Position numbers and translations under genes: made by a program
IMG/VR virus record: IMGVR_UViG_3300036766_002278
Span: 1 to 29,443 of that record
DNA length: 29,443 bases
Direction: 5' to 3' (one strand)
Source of the DNA: a virus
Shown here: positions 1 through 6,795 of the stretch, one piece after another
Layout of the letters: each line of letters begins with the position of its first letter
Position numbering within the stretch: position 1 is the first letter of the stretch
Notes under the pieces: model-generated
Databases searched by the model: none
What the model was told of the DNA's origin: nothing
Seen by the model: the letters and a program-made list of their open reading frames with translations, nothing else

Positions 1-1035
1 ATGACATCCTGTACCCGCCGCCTGTCATTTCTTGACCGCTATCTGACGCTTTGGATCTTTCTAGCTATGGCCGCAGGCGTTGCTATCGGCTCGGTTTTTA
101 AAGGTGCGCCTGAATTTCTGAACAGCCTGTCTGTCGGTACAACGAGCATTCCCATCGCTATTGGTCTGATCCTGATGATGTATCCGCCGCTGGCGCGGGT
201 GAAGTACGAAGAATTACCCCTGATTTTCAGGGACTGGAAAATCCTGCTGCTGTCCTTGGTGCAAAACTGGCTGATCGGTCCATTCCTGATGTTTGGCCTC
301 GCGGTTTTGTTTCTGCATGACTATCCTGAATACATGACGGGCCTGATACTGATCGGCCTTGCTCGTTGTATCGCGATGGTCATTGTCTGGAATCAGTTGG
401 CGGAAGGCGATAACCAATATGTCGCCGCACTCGTGGCGTTTAACAGCATCTTCCAGCTTTTGTTTTTCAGCGTTTATGCCTGGTTCTTCCTATCAGTGTT
501 GCCGCCGATATTTGGGCTGGACGGACAGATCGTTGATGTCAGCTTCATCACTATTGCCGAAAGTGTTTTTATCTATCTCGGCATTCCCTTCCTTGCAGGA
601 TTTCTGACACGCAAAATGCTGCTTAAGTATAAAGGTCAGGACTGGTATGAGAACCGCTTCCTGCCGAAAATAGGTCCGGTCACGCTCATCGCGCTGTTAG
701 CCACAATCGTTGCCATGTTTAGCCTCAAGGGGCATATGGTTCTGGAATTGCCTCTGGATGTGATCCGTATCGCTATCCCGCTGGGCATCTATTTTGTCAT
801 CATGTTCTTTGTCAGCTTTATCATGGGCAAAGTTATCGGCGCTGATTACGGCAAGACGACCGCCGCCGCCTTTACCGCAGCCAGCAATAACTTTGAGCTA
901 GCCATTGCCGTGGCGATTGCAGCCTTCGGGCTGGGGTCGTCTGTCGCTTTTGCTACCGTCATTGGCCCGCTGGTAGAAGTTCCCGTGCTGATTGCGATGG
1001 TGAGTGTCGCGCTCTGGTTTAAACGAAAGTTCTAA
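1..1035 (+). CDS. ACR3-family arsenite efflux permease
   Basis: This 344-residue protein is almost entirely hydrophobic, with about ten membrane segments, and matches the ACR3 (arsenical resistance-3) family of inner-membrane arsenite exporters. The N-terminus ([17 protein letters not shown]) is typical of the family. The conserved cysteine needed for As(III) transport is visible as Cys123 in [13 protein letters not shown]. The C-terminal helix [13 protein letters not shown] carries the conserved acidic residue. The length is normal, so the ATG at base 1 is plausible, although upstream sequence cannot be seen. Other ars genes (arsR, arsC) would be expected to the left. Whether it belongs to the host chromosome or is phage cargo cannot be decided here. 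The family assignment is firm. The symbol arsB or acr3 is left out because naming varies. Confidence 0.92.
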   Translation: MTSCTRRLSFLDRYLTLWIFLAMAAGVAIGSVFKGAPEFLNSLSVGTTSIPIAIGLILMMYPPLARVKYEELPLIFRDWKILLLSLVQNWLIGPFLMFGLAVLFLHDYPEYMTGLILIGLARCIAMVIVWNQLAEGDNQYVAALVAFNSIFQLLFFSVYAWFFLSVLPPIFGLDGQIVDVSFITIAESVFIYLGIPFLAGFLTRKMLLKYKGQDWYENRFLPKIGPVTLIALLATIVAMFSLKGHMVLELPLDVIRIAIPLGIYFVIMFFVSFIMGKVIGADYGKTTAAAFTAASNNFELAIAVAIAAFGLGSSVAFATVIGPLVEVPVLIAMVSVALWFKRKF

Positions 1036-1137
1036 AAATAAAAAACGTCCGAACAAAAAAGATGCGGACACGGCGAACATTTTTTGGCACTCTGATCACT
1101 AGCATCGCGATACGTCCCCCGTTGTTCATCTGTCCTT

Positions 1138-1170
1138 AAGGCCGCGCCCACAAAGCGTGGCCTTTTGTTT
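1138..1170 (+). terminator. Rho-independent terminator after the permease
   Basis: AAGGCCGCGC (1138-1147) pairs with GCGTGGCCTT (1155-1164) as a 10-bp stem with one G-U pair and a 7-base loop. It is followed by TTTTGTTTT, a nearly continuous U tract. It lies about 100 bases past the permease stop and would insulate the phage operon from the arsenic genes. Confidence 0.75.
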
Positions 1171-1261
1171 TGATCCCCTCATCTCAAAAAAGGTACTTCC
1201 GGCGATTGAAACCAATGCGGCGGGCAAAGGCGCAGGACTTTGTTAGTTACAGATATTTTTT

Positions 1262-1357
1262 CTGGGTGCGCAGTGAATGCCCGTTTGTGGCCGAAACGGC
1301 GGCTTTACAGGGGCCTTTGCCGCGCACCCGCCCGCGCGCACTTATCTGCGCACCCAG
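1262..1357. repeat. Perfect 12-bp inverted repeat with 72-base spacer
   Basis: CTGGGTGCGCAG at 1262-1273 is the exact reverse complement of CTGCGCACCCAG at 1346-1357. The arms lie 60-155 bases upstream of the methyltransferase start. They could be paired operator sites for a regulator, or a large stem in RNA. No known element is recognised. Confidence 0.6.
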
Positions 1358-1378
1358 CCGCCTGAACGGCGCGCACCC
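1322..1378 (+). repeat. Iterated octamer GCGCACCC upstream of the operon
   Basis: Three direct copies of GCGCACCC occur at 1322-1329, 1348-1355 and 1371-1378, with start-to-start spacing of 26 and 23 bases. An inverted copy (GGGTGCGC) lies at 1264-1271. The clustering just upstream of the operon suggests protein-binding sites, but high local G+C makes chance copies easier. Confidence 0.45.
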
Positions 1379-1416
1379 TGAAATAAAACTTTGAAAAACG
1401 ATCAAGGAAATCCCGT

Positions 1417-2754
1417 GTGGATCCACGTCCCTTTACCATTTTGTCCCTGTGCTCCGGCGTCGGGGGACTCGACCTTGGACTCCGCGTGGCGCAGCCAAAT
1501 GCTCGCACCATCTGTTTTGTCGAGATCGAAGCCTTTGCCTGTGCCATCCTGGCAGCGCGCATGGCAGAAAACGCCCTGGATCCGGCGCCTATTTGGACAA
1601 ATCTTAAAACCTTCGACGGCAAACCATGGCGTGGCGTTGTGGATTGCATCACTGCGGGCTATCCCTGCCAGCCCTTTAGTGTTGCAGGAAAACAAAGAGG
1701 AAGCGAAGACCCACGACACCTCTGGCCAGATGTGTTTCGCGTGGTTCGAGAAATCAACCCACCATTCTGCTTCTTCGAAAACGTCGGTGGACATTTACGA
1801 TTGGGATTTGAACAAGTCCACGATGACCTTCGATCAGTGGGTTACCGCGTTAAGGCAGGCTTGTTCACGGCGCAGGAAGTTGGGGCCCCCCATAAGCGAG
1901 AGCGATTATTCATCTTGGCTTACGCCGAGGGCACAGGAGAGCGGCGAGAAACAGGAAACATTCCTGAAACGCATGGGCGACCGGACAGATCGTTGTTCCA
2001 GTTCACTGGCAGCGCAAGTGACGTTATGGCCGACGGCTCGTGTCTCGTCAGCGAACGGGCCGGCACAGAGCGAGATAGCAGCGGGCAATCCCAAGAGTCG
2101 ATTGGAAGTGTCCGTGATGTACTGGCCGACACCGACGGCGCAGGATTTCAAGAAACGAGGCCCGAACTCCAGCCAGCATGGACTGGCCGAGAGCACGGTC
2201 AACTGGGCAACGCCCAACACGATGGATCATATGCCGCCACGCTCGTCGGAAGCGATGGAGAAAATGCTGGGGCCAGAGGGACAGCGGGCGGGCAGATCCC
2301 GCCCCAGCAATCTGCGCGAACAGATTGTCTGGCCAACACCGCGGGCACAGAAAACATCTTCCGAGAATCCAGAAAGCTGGAAGGCGCGAAGGCAGGCGGG
2401 ACAAGTTTCAACACCGCCACTGGCGATGGCGGCGATCATGTGGCCGACCGTGACGACCCAGGATGCCAAGAACAATGCGGGGCCGAGCCAGTTCGAGCGC
2501 AACACGAAGCCTTTGAATGTGGAAGCGACATTACACGCGGGACGTCCCTTTGGCCGCCAGGGCCGACAGGAAACTGGGACGGGATCCCAAAAAGTCTTGA
2601 ACCCGCGATTTGTCGAATGGCTGATGGGCTGGCCCATCGGGTGGACAGAATTCGTGCGTGCGGAAATGGTGTCGTGCCGCTGGCTGCCGCATATGCGTGG
2701 CGCACTCTCATATCTCATGCACGCGCAACAACAGATGGAGAATACTCAGAATGA
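1417..2754 (+). CDS. Dcm-type DNA (cytosine-5) methyltransferase
   Basis: This 445-residue protein would transfer a methyl group from S-adenosylmethionine to cytosine C5. The family motifs are in order. Motif I is LCSGVGGLDLG (about 11-21). Motif IV is AGYPCQPFSVAGKQRG with catalytic Cys84. Motif VI is FFENV (119-123), motif VIII is PHKRERLFILAYA, and motif X is ACGNGVVPLAAAYAWRTL near the C-terminus. The stretch between VIII and X (about 170-400), where target recognition lies, is built of short LADTDG/LANTAG/VADRDD-like repeats. The start chosen is GTG at 1417, with AAGGA about 8 bases upstream. Its stop overlaps the next start (ATGA). In a phage it most likely protects DNA from host restriction. 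Recognition sequence unknown. Confidence 0.88.
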   Translation: MDPRPFTILSLCSGVGGLDLGLRVAQPNARTICFVEIEAFACAILAARMAENALDPAPIWTNLKTFDGKPWRGVVDCITAGYPCQPFSVAGKQRGSEDPRHLWPDVFRVVREINPPFCFFENVGGHLRLGFEQVHDDLRSVGYRVKAGLFTAQEVGAPHKRERLFILAYAEGTGERRETGNIPETHGRPDRSLFQFTGSASDVMADGSCLVSERAGTERDSSGQSQESIGSVRDVLADTDGAGFQETRPELQPAWTGREHGQLGNAQHDGSYAATLVGSDGENAGARGTAGGQIPPQQSARTDCLANTAGTENIFRESRKLEGAKAGGTSFNTATGDGGDHVADRDDPGCQEQCGAEPVRAQHEAFECGSDITRGTSLWPPGPTGNWDGIPKSLEPAICRMADGLAHRVDRIRACGNGVVPLAAAYAWRTLISHARATTDGEYSE

Positions 2755-2767
2755 CCAATACGCTTGA
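1823..2767 (+). CDS. Alternative-frame W-P-T-P repeat protein overlapping the Dcm gene (putative)
   Basis: The +2 frame inside the Dcm gene stays open from 1391 to 2767. From about 1823 (ATG, MTFDQWVTALRQACSRR) it reads as an organised protein of 314 residues. It has six repeats of the form W-P-T-P-x-A-Q-D, each usually preceded by Leu six or seven residues before the Trp, and it ends with NPRFVEWLMGWPIGWTEF and a WLPHMRGAL tail. From memory, similar W-P-T-P and VEWLMG(F/W)PxGW proteins are annotated in many phages. No strong ribosome binding site precedes 1823, and GTG/ATG starts further upstream (for example 1730) are possible. It may be a real overlapping gene or only the regular shadow of repeats in the Dcm frame. 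Confidence 0.35.
   Translation: MTFDQWVTALRQACSRRRKLGPPISESDYSSWLTPRAQESGEKQETFLKRMGDRTDRCSSSLAAQVTLWPTARVSSANGPAQSEIAAGNPKSRLEVSVMYWPTPTAQDFKKRGPNSSQHGLAESTVNWATPNTMDHMPPRSSEAMEKMLGPEGQRAGRSRPSNLREQIVWPTPRAQKTSSENPESWKARRQAGQVSTPPLAMAAIMWPTVTTQDAKNNAGPSQFERNTKPLNVEATLHAGRPFGRQGRQETGTGSQKVLNPRFVEWLMGWPIGWTEFVRAEMVSCRWLPHMRGALSYLMHAQQQMENTQNDQYA
1916..2467 (+). repeat. Six-copy degenerate repeat readable in two frames
   Basis: Degenerate copies of a repeat close to tGGCCnACnCCnnnnGCnCAgGA begin at 1916, 2027, 2123, 2204, 2330 and 2441. In the Dcm frame they read L-A-D/N-T-x-G. In the +2 frame they read W-P-T-P-x-A-Q-D. The start-to-start distances are 111, 96, 81, 126 and 111 bases. Confidence 0.7.
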
Positions 2768-4007
2768 TTTGCATGTCGAATATCTATCCGTCGATCATTT
2801 GATCCCTTATACACATAATGCCCGCACACATTCGGATGATCAGGTGGCACAGATTGCGGGATCGATGACTGAGTTTGGATTTGTGAACCCGATCCTGATT
2901 GGTGATGATGGTGGGATTATCGCGGGTCATGGCCGTGTGATAGCGGCGCGCATGCTGGGCGTTAAGGAAGTCCCTGTCATTCGGCTTAAACATCTAAACG
3001 ATGTCCAACGCCGCGCCTTGATTATCGCCGATAATAAAATCACTGAAAATGCAGGATGGGATGAAAATCTGCTGCGGCAGGAGTTACAGACCCTTGAAGG
3101 GGAAGATTTCAATCTTGCTCTCCTGGGATTTAATGAGGATGAGCTGGACGAATTACTGGACGACGGATCGGGGGCTGAAGGCCTGACCGATGAAAATGCT
3201 GCTCCCGCAGTTCCCGAAAACCCTGTCAGTGTCTTGGGTGATGTTTGGATTTGCGGTGATCATAAAATCCTGTGTGGAGATTCTACGCTGATTGATAGCT
3301 ATCAAACCCTTTTGGGAGAAGAATTGGCGGACATGGTCTTTACCGATCCGCCCTATAATGTGAATTACGCCAACTCGGCCAAAGACAAGATGCGCGGTAA
3401 ATCCAGACCCATTCAGAATGACAATCTGGGCGAAGATTTCGGGGCGTTTTTGTATGACGTTTGCACCAACCTGATGATGGTGTGCAAAGGCGCGATGTAT
3501 ATCTGTATGTCGTCATCGGAATTGCATACGCTTCATGGTGCTTTCACCAATGCAGGTGGCAAATGGTCAACTTTTATCATCTGGGCCAAGAACACCTTCA
3601 CGCTGGGGCGTGCTGATTATCAACGCCAGTACGAACCCATCCTTTATGGTTGGAAACAGGGCCATGAACATTTCTGGTGCGGCGCGCGCGATCAGAGCGA
3701 TATCTGGTTTGTGAATAAGCCTGTGAAAAATGATTTGCATCCAACCATGAAGCCCGTTGAGCTGGTGGAACGCGCCCTGCATAATTCCAGCAAGACCAAA
3801 GATATTGTGCTGGATGCGTTTGGTGGTTCTGGCACCACTATGATTGCCTGCGAAAAAACAGGTCGTCGTGCCCGTCTAATTGAGCTTGAACCCAGATATG
3901 CCGATGTGATTGTTAAACGCTGGCAGGAATTCACAGGTAAGAAAGCCAAACTCGCAGCGACGGGGCAGAGTTTTGCAGAACTTGAATCCGAACGTATCGT
4001 GAAGTGA
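2751..4007 (+). CDS. ParB-domain DNA methyltransferase (N6-adenine or N4-cytosine)
   Basis: This 418-residue fusion begins with a ParB/Srx-like domain (about 1-110: VDHLIPYTHNARTH, GGIIAGHGRVIAARMLG, ADNKITENAGWD). A methyltransferase follows, with motif IV as DMVFTDPPYNVNY and motif I as VLDAFGGSGTTMIACEKTG near the C-terminus. Motif IV before motif I indicates the beta-type order. The DPPY tetrapeptide is the catalytic motif of amino methyltransferases; it does not tell N6-adenine from N4-cytosine. The ATG at 2751 overlaps the Dcm stop as ATGA, pointing to coupled translation, so I rejected the longer upstream extension. Together with Dcm it forms a modification pair beside the packaging genes, likely for restriction evasion. 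No restriction endonuclease is nearby. Confidence 0.9.
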   Translation: MTNTLDLHVEYLSVDHLIPYTHNARTHSDDQVAQIAGSMTEFGFVNPILIGDDGGIIAGHGRVIAARMLGVKEVPVIRLKHLNDVQRRALIIADNKITENAGWDENLLRQELQTLEGEDFNLALLGFNEDELDELLDDGSGAEGLTDENAAPAVPENPVSVLGDVWICGDHKILCGDSTLIDSYQTLLGEELADMVFTDPPYNVNYANSAKDKMRGKSRPIQNDNLGEDFGAFLYDVCTNLMMVCKGAMYICMSSSELHTLHGAFTNAGGKWSTFIIWAKNTFTLGRADYQRQYEPILYGWKQGHEHFWCGARDQSDIWFVNKPVKNDLHPTMKPVELVERALHNSSKTKDIVLDAFGGSGTTMIACEKTGRRARLIELEPRYADVIVKRWQEFTGKKAKLAATGQSFAELESERIVK

Positions 4008-4013
4008 GGATAA

Positions 4014-4559
4014 ATGGGTGTTTCCATTCGTGCTTATGCCCGCCATCGCGGCATTGCGGATAATGCGGTACGCAAAGCAATCAAGGCGGGGCGCATTACA
4101 GCAGAAGCTGATGGCTCAATTGATATTGCTAAAGCCGATGCAGCCTGGGATGCCAACACCGATCATACTAAACGCCATATACCTTCTGAAATCCGTGAGG
4201 TGGATCCGGCGGTGGCCATGGAATCCGTACGTCAAACCTTAGCCGAGAATGGCCGCCCGCCACAGGGCATGAACAGCTTTACCCAAGCCCGCACCGCGCA
4301 TGAAATTGCCAAGGCCCATCTGGCGCGACTGCGGCTACAGGAAAAGAAAGGGCAATTGATCAATAAAGACATGGTCAAGGCGCAGGTTTTTCGGCTGGGA
4401 CGAGAATTCAGGGATGCATGGGTGAACTGGCCAGCCCGTGTGTCGTCACAAATGGCCGCAGAACTGCAGGTGGATGAACATGGCTTACACATGATTTTGG
4501 AGCGCTATGTGCGGGAGCATCTGAATGAAATTGGAGATGCCAAACTCGACACAGCATGA
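4014..4559 (+). CDS. Terminase small subunit-like protein
   Basis: This 181-residue protein sits directly before the large terminase, where lambda-like phages encode the DNA-recognition subunit. The first 35 residues (SIRAYARHRGIADNAVRKAIKAGRI) look like a winged or MerR-like helix-turn-helix similar to lambda Nu1. The middle (about 85-125) is a charged helical stretch (AHEIAKAHLARLRLQEKKGQ). The C-terminus resembles the region that contacts the large subunit. The ATG at 4014 follows a GAGGA-type site that overlaps the end of the methyltransferase gene. Its last 35 bases overlap the terminase start. The role is inferred from position, HTH and size. Confidence 0.75.
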   Translation: MGVSIRAYARHRGIADNAVRKAIKAGRITAEADGSIDIAKADAAWDANTDHTKRHIPSEIREVDPAVAMESVRQTLAENGRPPQGMNSFTQARTAHEIAKAHLARLRLQEKKGQLINKDMVKAQVFRLGREFRDAWVNWPARVSSQMAAELQVDEHGLHMILERYVREHLNEIGDAKLDTA

Positions 4560-6546
4560 TGGAGCCTATGACAGTTTAGAAATTGCAACTTTATGGCAGC
4601 GGGCGGTTACGCCCGACCCATTTCTGCTGGTCTCGGAATGGGCGGATCAATACCGCTTGCTGTCAGCCAAATCGGCAGCCGAACCTGGACGGTGGCGCAC
4701 CGCGCGTACGCCGTATTTGAAAGATATCATGGATCAGTTGGCACCTGCCTCGGCGGTGCAGCGGATTGTGTTCATGAAAGGATCGCAGGTTGGCGGAACG
4801 GAATGCGGCAATAACTGGATTGGCTATGTGATTCACATCGCCCCAGGGCCGATGATGGCGGTGGCACCCACCGTGGAACTGGCCAAGCGTCATTCTAAGC
4901 AGCGGATTGATCCGCTGCTTCAGGATGTGCCGGAACTCAGGGAGCGTGTGAAGCCCGCCCGTTCACGGGACAGCGGCAATACGATCTTGAGCAAAGATTT
5001 TCTGGGGGGCCTGCTGATCATGACGGGCGCGAATTCGGCGGTGGGTTTGCGTTCAATGCCTGCCCGTTACCTGTTTATGGATGAAATTGATGCATACCCT
5101 GGCGATGTCGATGGTGAAGGCGATCCGATTTTGCTGGCCGAACGGCGATCTGCCACTTTTAAACGCCGTAGGAAAGTGTTCATGGTCAGCACACCGACCG
5201 TTAAAGGATTATCGCGCATTCAGCGTGAGTTTGAGAAAAGCGATCAGCGCTTTTTTCATGTACCGTGTCCTGAATGTGAACATTTTCAGCCCTTGCGCTT
5301 TGTGCAGTTACGTTGGCCAGAAAACGAGCCACAACAGGCAAAATACGCATGCGAAGAATGCGGGCACTTGATTGAGGAGCATTATAAAACCGCGATGCTG
5401 GCCAAAGGTGAATGGCGAGCAACTGATGAAAGTCAGGACGGCACAATTGGATATCACCTATCCTCACTTTATAGCCCTATCGGCTGGTTTTCGTGGGGAG
5501 ATGCGGCGGCGATGTTTGAGGATGCCAAGCGCAACCCCGATTTGATGAAGGGGTTCGTGAACACGGTACTTGGGGAGCCTTATGAGGAGTCCTCAGAAGC
5601 ACCCGAATGGCAACGCCTCTATGAACGGCGGGATGTTTACGCCCAAGGTATTGTGCCGCTAGGTGGTCTGTTCCTCACCGCTGGTGTGGACGTGCAGAAA
5701 GATCGCCTTGAATGTGAGGTGGTCGCCTGGGGTCGCAACAAGGAAAGCTGGTCGGTTGATTATATCGTTCTGGACGGTGATACCGCACGACCTGATGTGT
5801 GGCGACGGCTGGATACGGAAGTTCTTCAGCGTGACTGGCCGCACAGCACGGGCCATACCATGCCGATCCGCGTCATGGCGGTGGATAGTGGTTATGCCAC
5901 ACAGGATGTTTACGGGTTTGTTCGCAACCATCCGCAGGCCGTATGGGGTGGGAATGGCGCGCGCGCCAGTCAGCCCCGCACGGTGGTGGCGGTTAAAGGG
6001 CAAGACCGCGACACGGCTCTGATTTTAAGCGTCGGTAAGGCGGATACGGGCGGCAAACGCCGTGGCCTCAGGGTCTGGAATGTCTCTGGCCCCGTGGCCA
6101 AGATGGAACTGTACCGATGGCTAAAACTGGAATGGCCAACCGATAAAGATATTGAAGCTGGTGTTGTCTTCCCGCCTGGCAGTTGTCACTTCCCGCAATA
6201 TGGCGAGGAGTATTTCAAACAGCTGACAGCTGAACGGCGGGTTATTCGGATTCACAAAGGTTTCCCCCATGCGACATGGGAGAAAGACCCAAGTCGTAAC
6301 AACGAAGCACTGGATTGCCGTGTCTATGCCCGTGCCGCCGCCACGATTTACGGGATCGACCGGATGAGTGAATTCAAATGGCGCGGGTTGGAGCAGACGC
6401 TGGGGGTGGAGATTGAGATTCCAACGCGCGGGATAGAAAGCCCTGTCACGGAGGAAACCAAGTCTTCGCCGCCAAAACCACAAAGCAAAAAACGGATGAA
6501 TATCACACCGCGCAAAATTGTTCGGGCGGATGATCCGTACTTATGA
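4525..6546 (+). CDS. Terminase large subunit, GpA family
   Basis: This 673-residue protein is the ATP-driven packaging motor and nuclease that cuts and loads the phage genome. The N-terminal ATPase has a Walker A-like loop (MKGSQVGGTE, about 84-93) and Walker B YLFMDEIDAY (about 182-191). Two CxxC pairs (CPEC 246-249 and CEEC 274-277) suggest a zinc site. The C-terminal nuclease domain shows TAGVDVQKDRLE (Asp387), MAVDSGYAT (Asp452) and NEALDCRVYARAA, as in lambda gpA relatives. ATG 4525 has a GGGAG site 7 bases upstream and overlaps the small-subunit gene. A start at 4537 is possible. The length is normal for GpA. Confidence 0.93.
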   Translation: MKLEMPNSTQHDGAYDSLEIATLWQRAVTPDPFLLVSEWADQYRLLSAKSAAEPGRWRTARTPYLKDIMDQLAPASAVQRIVFMKGSQVGGTECGNNWIGYVIHIAPGPMMAVAPTVELAKRHSKQRIDPLLQDVPELRERVKPARSRDSGNTILSKDFLGGLLIMTGANSAVGLRSMPARYLFMDEIDAYPGDVDGEGDPILLAERRSATFKRRRKVFMVSTPTVKGLSRIQREFEKSDQRFFHVPCPECEHFQPLRFVQLRWPENEPQQAKYACEECGHLIEEHYKTAMLAKGEWRATDESQDGTIGYHLSSLYSPIGWFSWGDAAAMFEDAKRNPDLMKGFVNTVLGEPYEESSEAPEWQRLYERRDVYAQGIVPLGGLFLTAGVDVQKDRLECEVVAWGRNKESWSVDYIVLDGDTARPDVWRRLDTEVLQRDWPHSTGHTMPIRVMAVDSGYATQDVYGFVRNHPQAVWGGNGARASQPRTVVAVKGQDRDTALILSVGKADTGGKRRGLRVWNVSGPVAKMELYRWLKLEWPTDKDIEAGVVFPPGSCHFPQYGEEYFKQLTAERRVIRIHKGFPHATWEKDPSRNNEALDCRVYARAAATIYGIDRMSEFKWRGLEQTLGVEIEIPTRGIESPVTEETKSSPPKPQSKKRMNITPRKIVRADDPYL

Positions 6547-6555
6547 GGATAGACC

Positions 6556-6786
6556 ATGACAGAGACACTGCTCGAACTTGAAACCCGATTGGTGCAGGCC
6601 AAGGAGGCACGCCACCGTCTGCTGACGGGCACACAGGAAGTATCGGTCAGCCTGCAAGGTTACGGCAGCACGACTTATACCGCTGCCAATGTTGAAGCGC
6701 TGGAGCGGTACATCAATGAACTGGAATTGCAGATTTCCCGTGCCAAAGGCGGCACACGGCGCGGGATTATCCGCACAAGTTTTTAA
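6556..6786 (+). CDS. gpW-like head-tail joining protein
   Basis: This 76-residue protein lies between the terminase and portal, the place of lambda gene W. It resembles the gpW family: a helical N-terminus (LLELETRLVQAKEARHRLLTG), a beta hairpin (SVSLQGYGSTTYTAANVEA) and a second helix (LERYINELELQISRAK). gpW adds to filled heads and prepares the portal for tail attachment. Size, position and pattern agree. Confidence 0.82.
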   Translation: MTETLLELETRLVQAKEARHRLLTGTQEVSVSLQGYGSTTYTAANVEALERYINELELQISRAKGGTRRGIIRTSF

Positions 6787-6795
6787 GGCAGGAAC

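Larger units (their letters stand above)
1036..1416. other. Noncoding leader between the permease and the methyltransferase operon
   Basis: These 381 bases hold no convincing gene. They contain a terminator-like hairpin (1138-1170), a perfect 12-bp inverted repeat (1262-1273 with 1346-1357) and repeated GCGCACCC octamers. A short weak stem (GTCCG/CGGAC) with an A-rich loop lies just after the permease stop. I could not find a convincing sigma70 promoter (-35/-10 pair with good spacing). A late promoter for the downstream operon should nevertheless lie here if the operon starts at 1417. Confidence 0.6.

Noticed and set aside
1262-1357. The 12-bp inverted repeat as ends of an insertion sequence
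   Set aside because: Only 72 bases lie between the arms, with no transposase and no flanking target duplication.
1262-1378. CRISPR array from the repeated octamers
   Set aside because: Repeats are only 8 bases, irregularly oriented, with no cas gene.
1170-1394. A 74-residue frame in the leader before the Dcm gene
   Set aside because: Basic, Pro/Arg-rich translation without family pattern or ribosome site; it crosses the inverted repeats.
1036-1416. A tRNA gene or attachment site in the leader
   Set aside because: No cloverleaf or T-arm sequence is visible, and no direct repeat pair marking a prophage end was found in the window.
1180-1416. A sigma70 promoter for the late operon
   Set aside because: TTGAAA and A+T-rich patches occur, but no -35/-10 pair with 16-18 base spacing was convincing.
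1391-1730. The upstream part of the +2 frame in the Dcm gene as coding sequence
   Set aside because: Before about 1730 the translation has no regular pattern, starts at a TTG, and lies over conserved Dcm motifs I to IV, so only the later part was listed.
2658-2750. A longer N-terminus for the ParB-domain methyltransferase
   Set aside because: The extension lies inside the Dcm gene, is Arg/Cys-rich and unlike ParB domains; ATG 2751 in an ATGA overlap is the better start.
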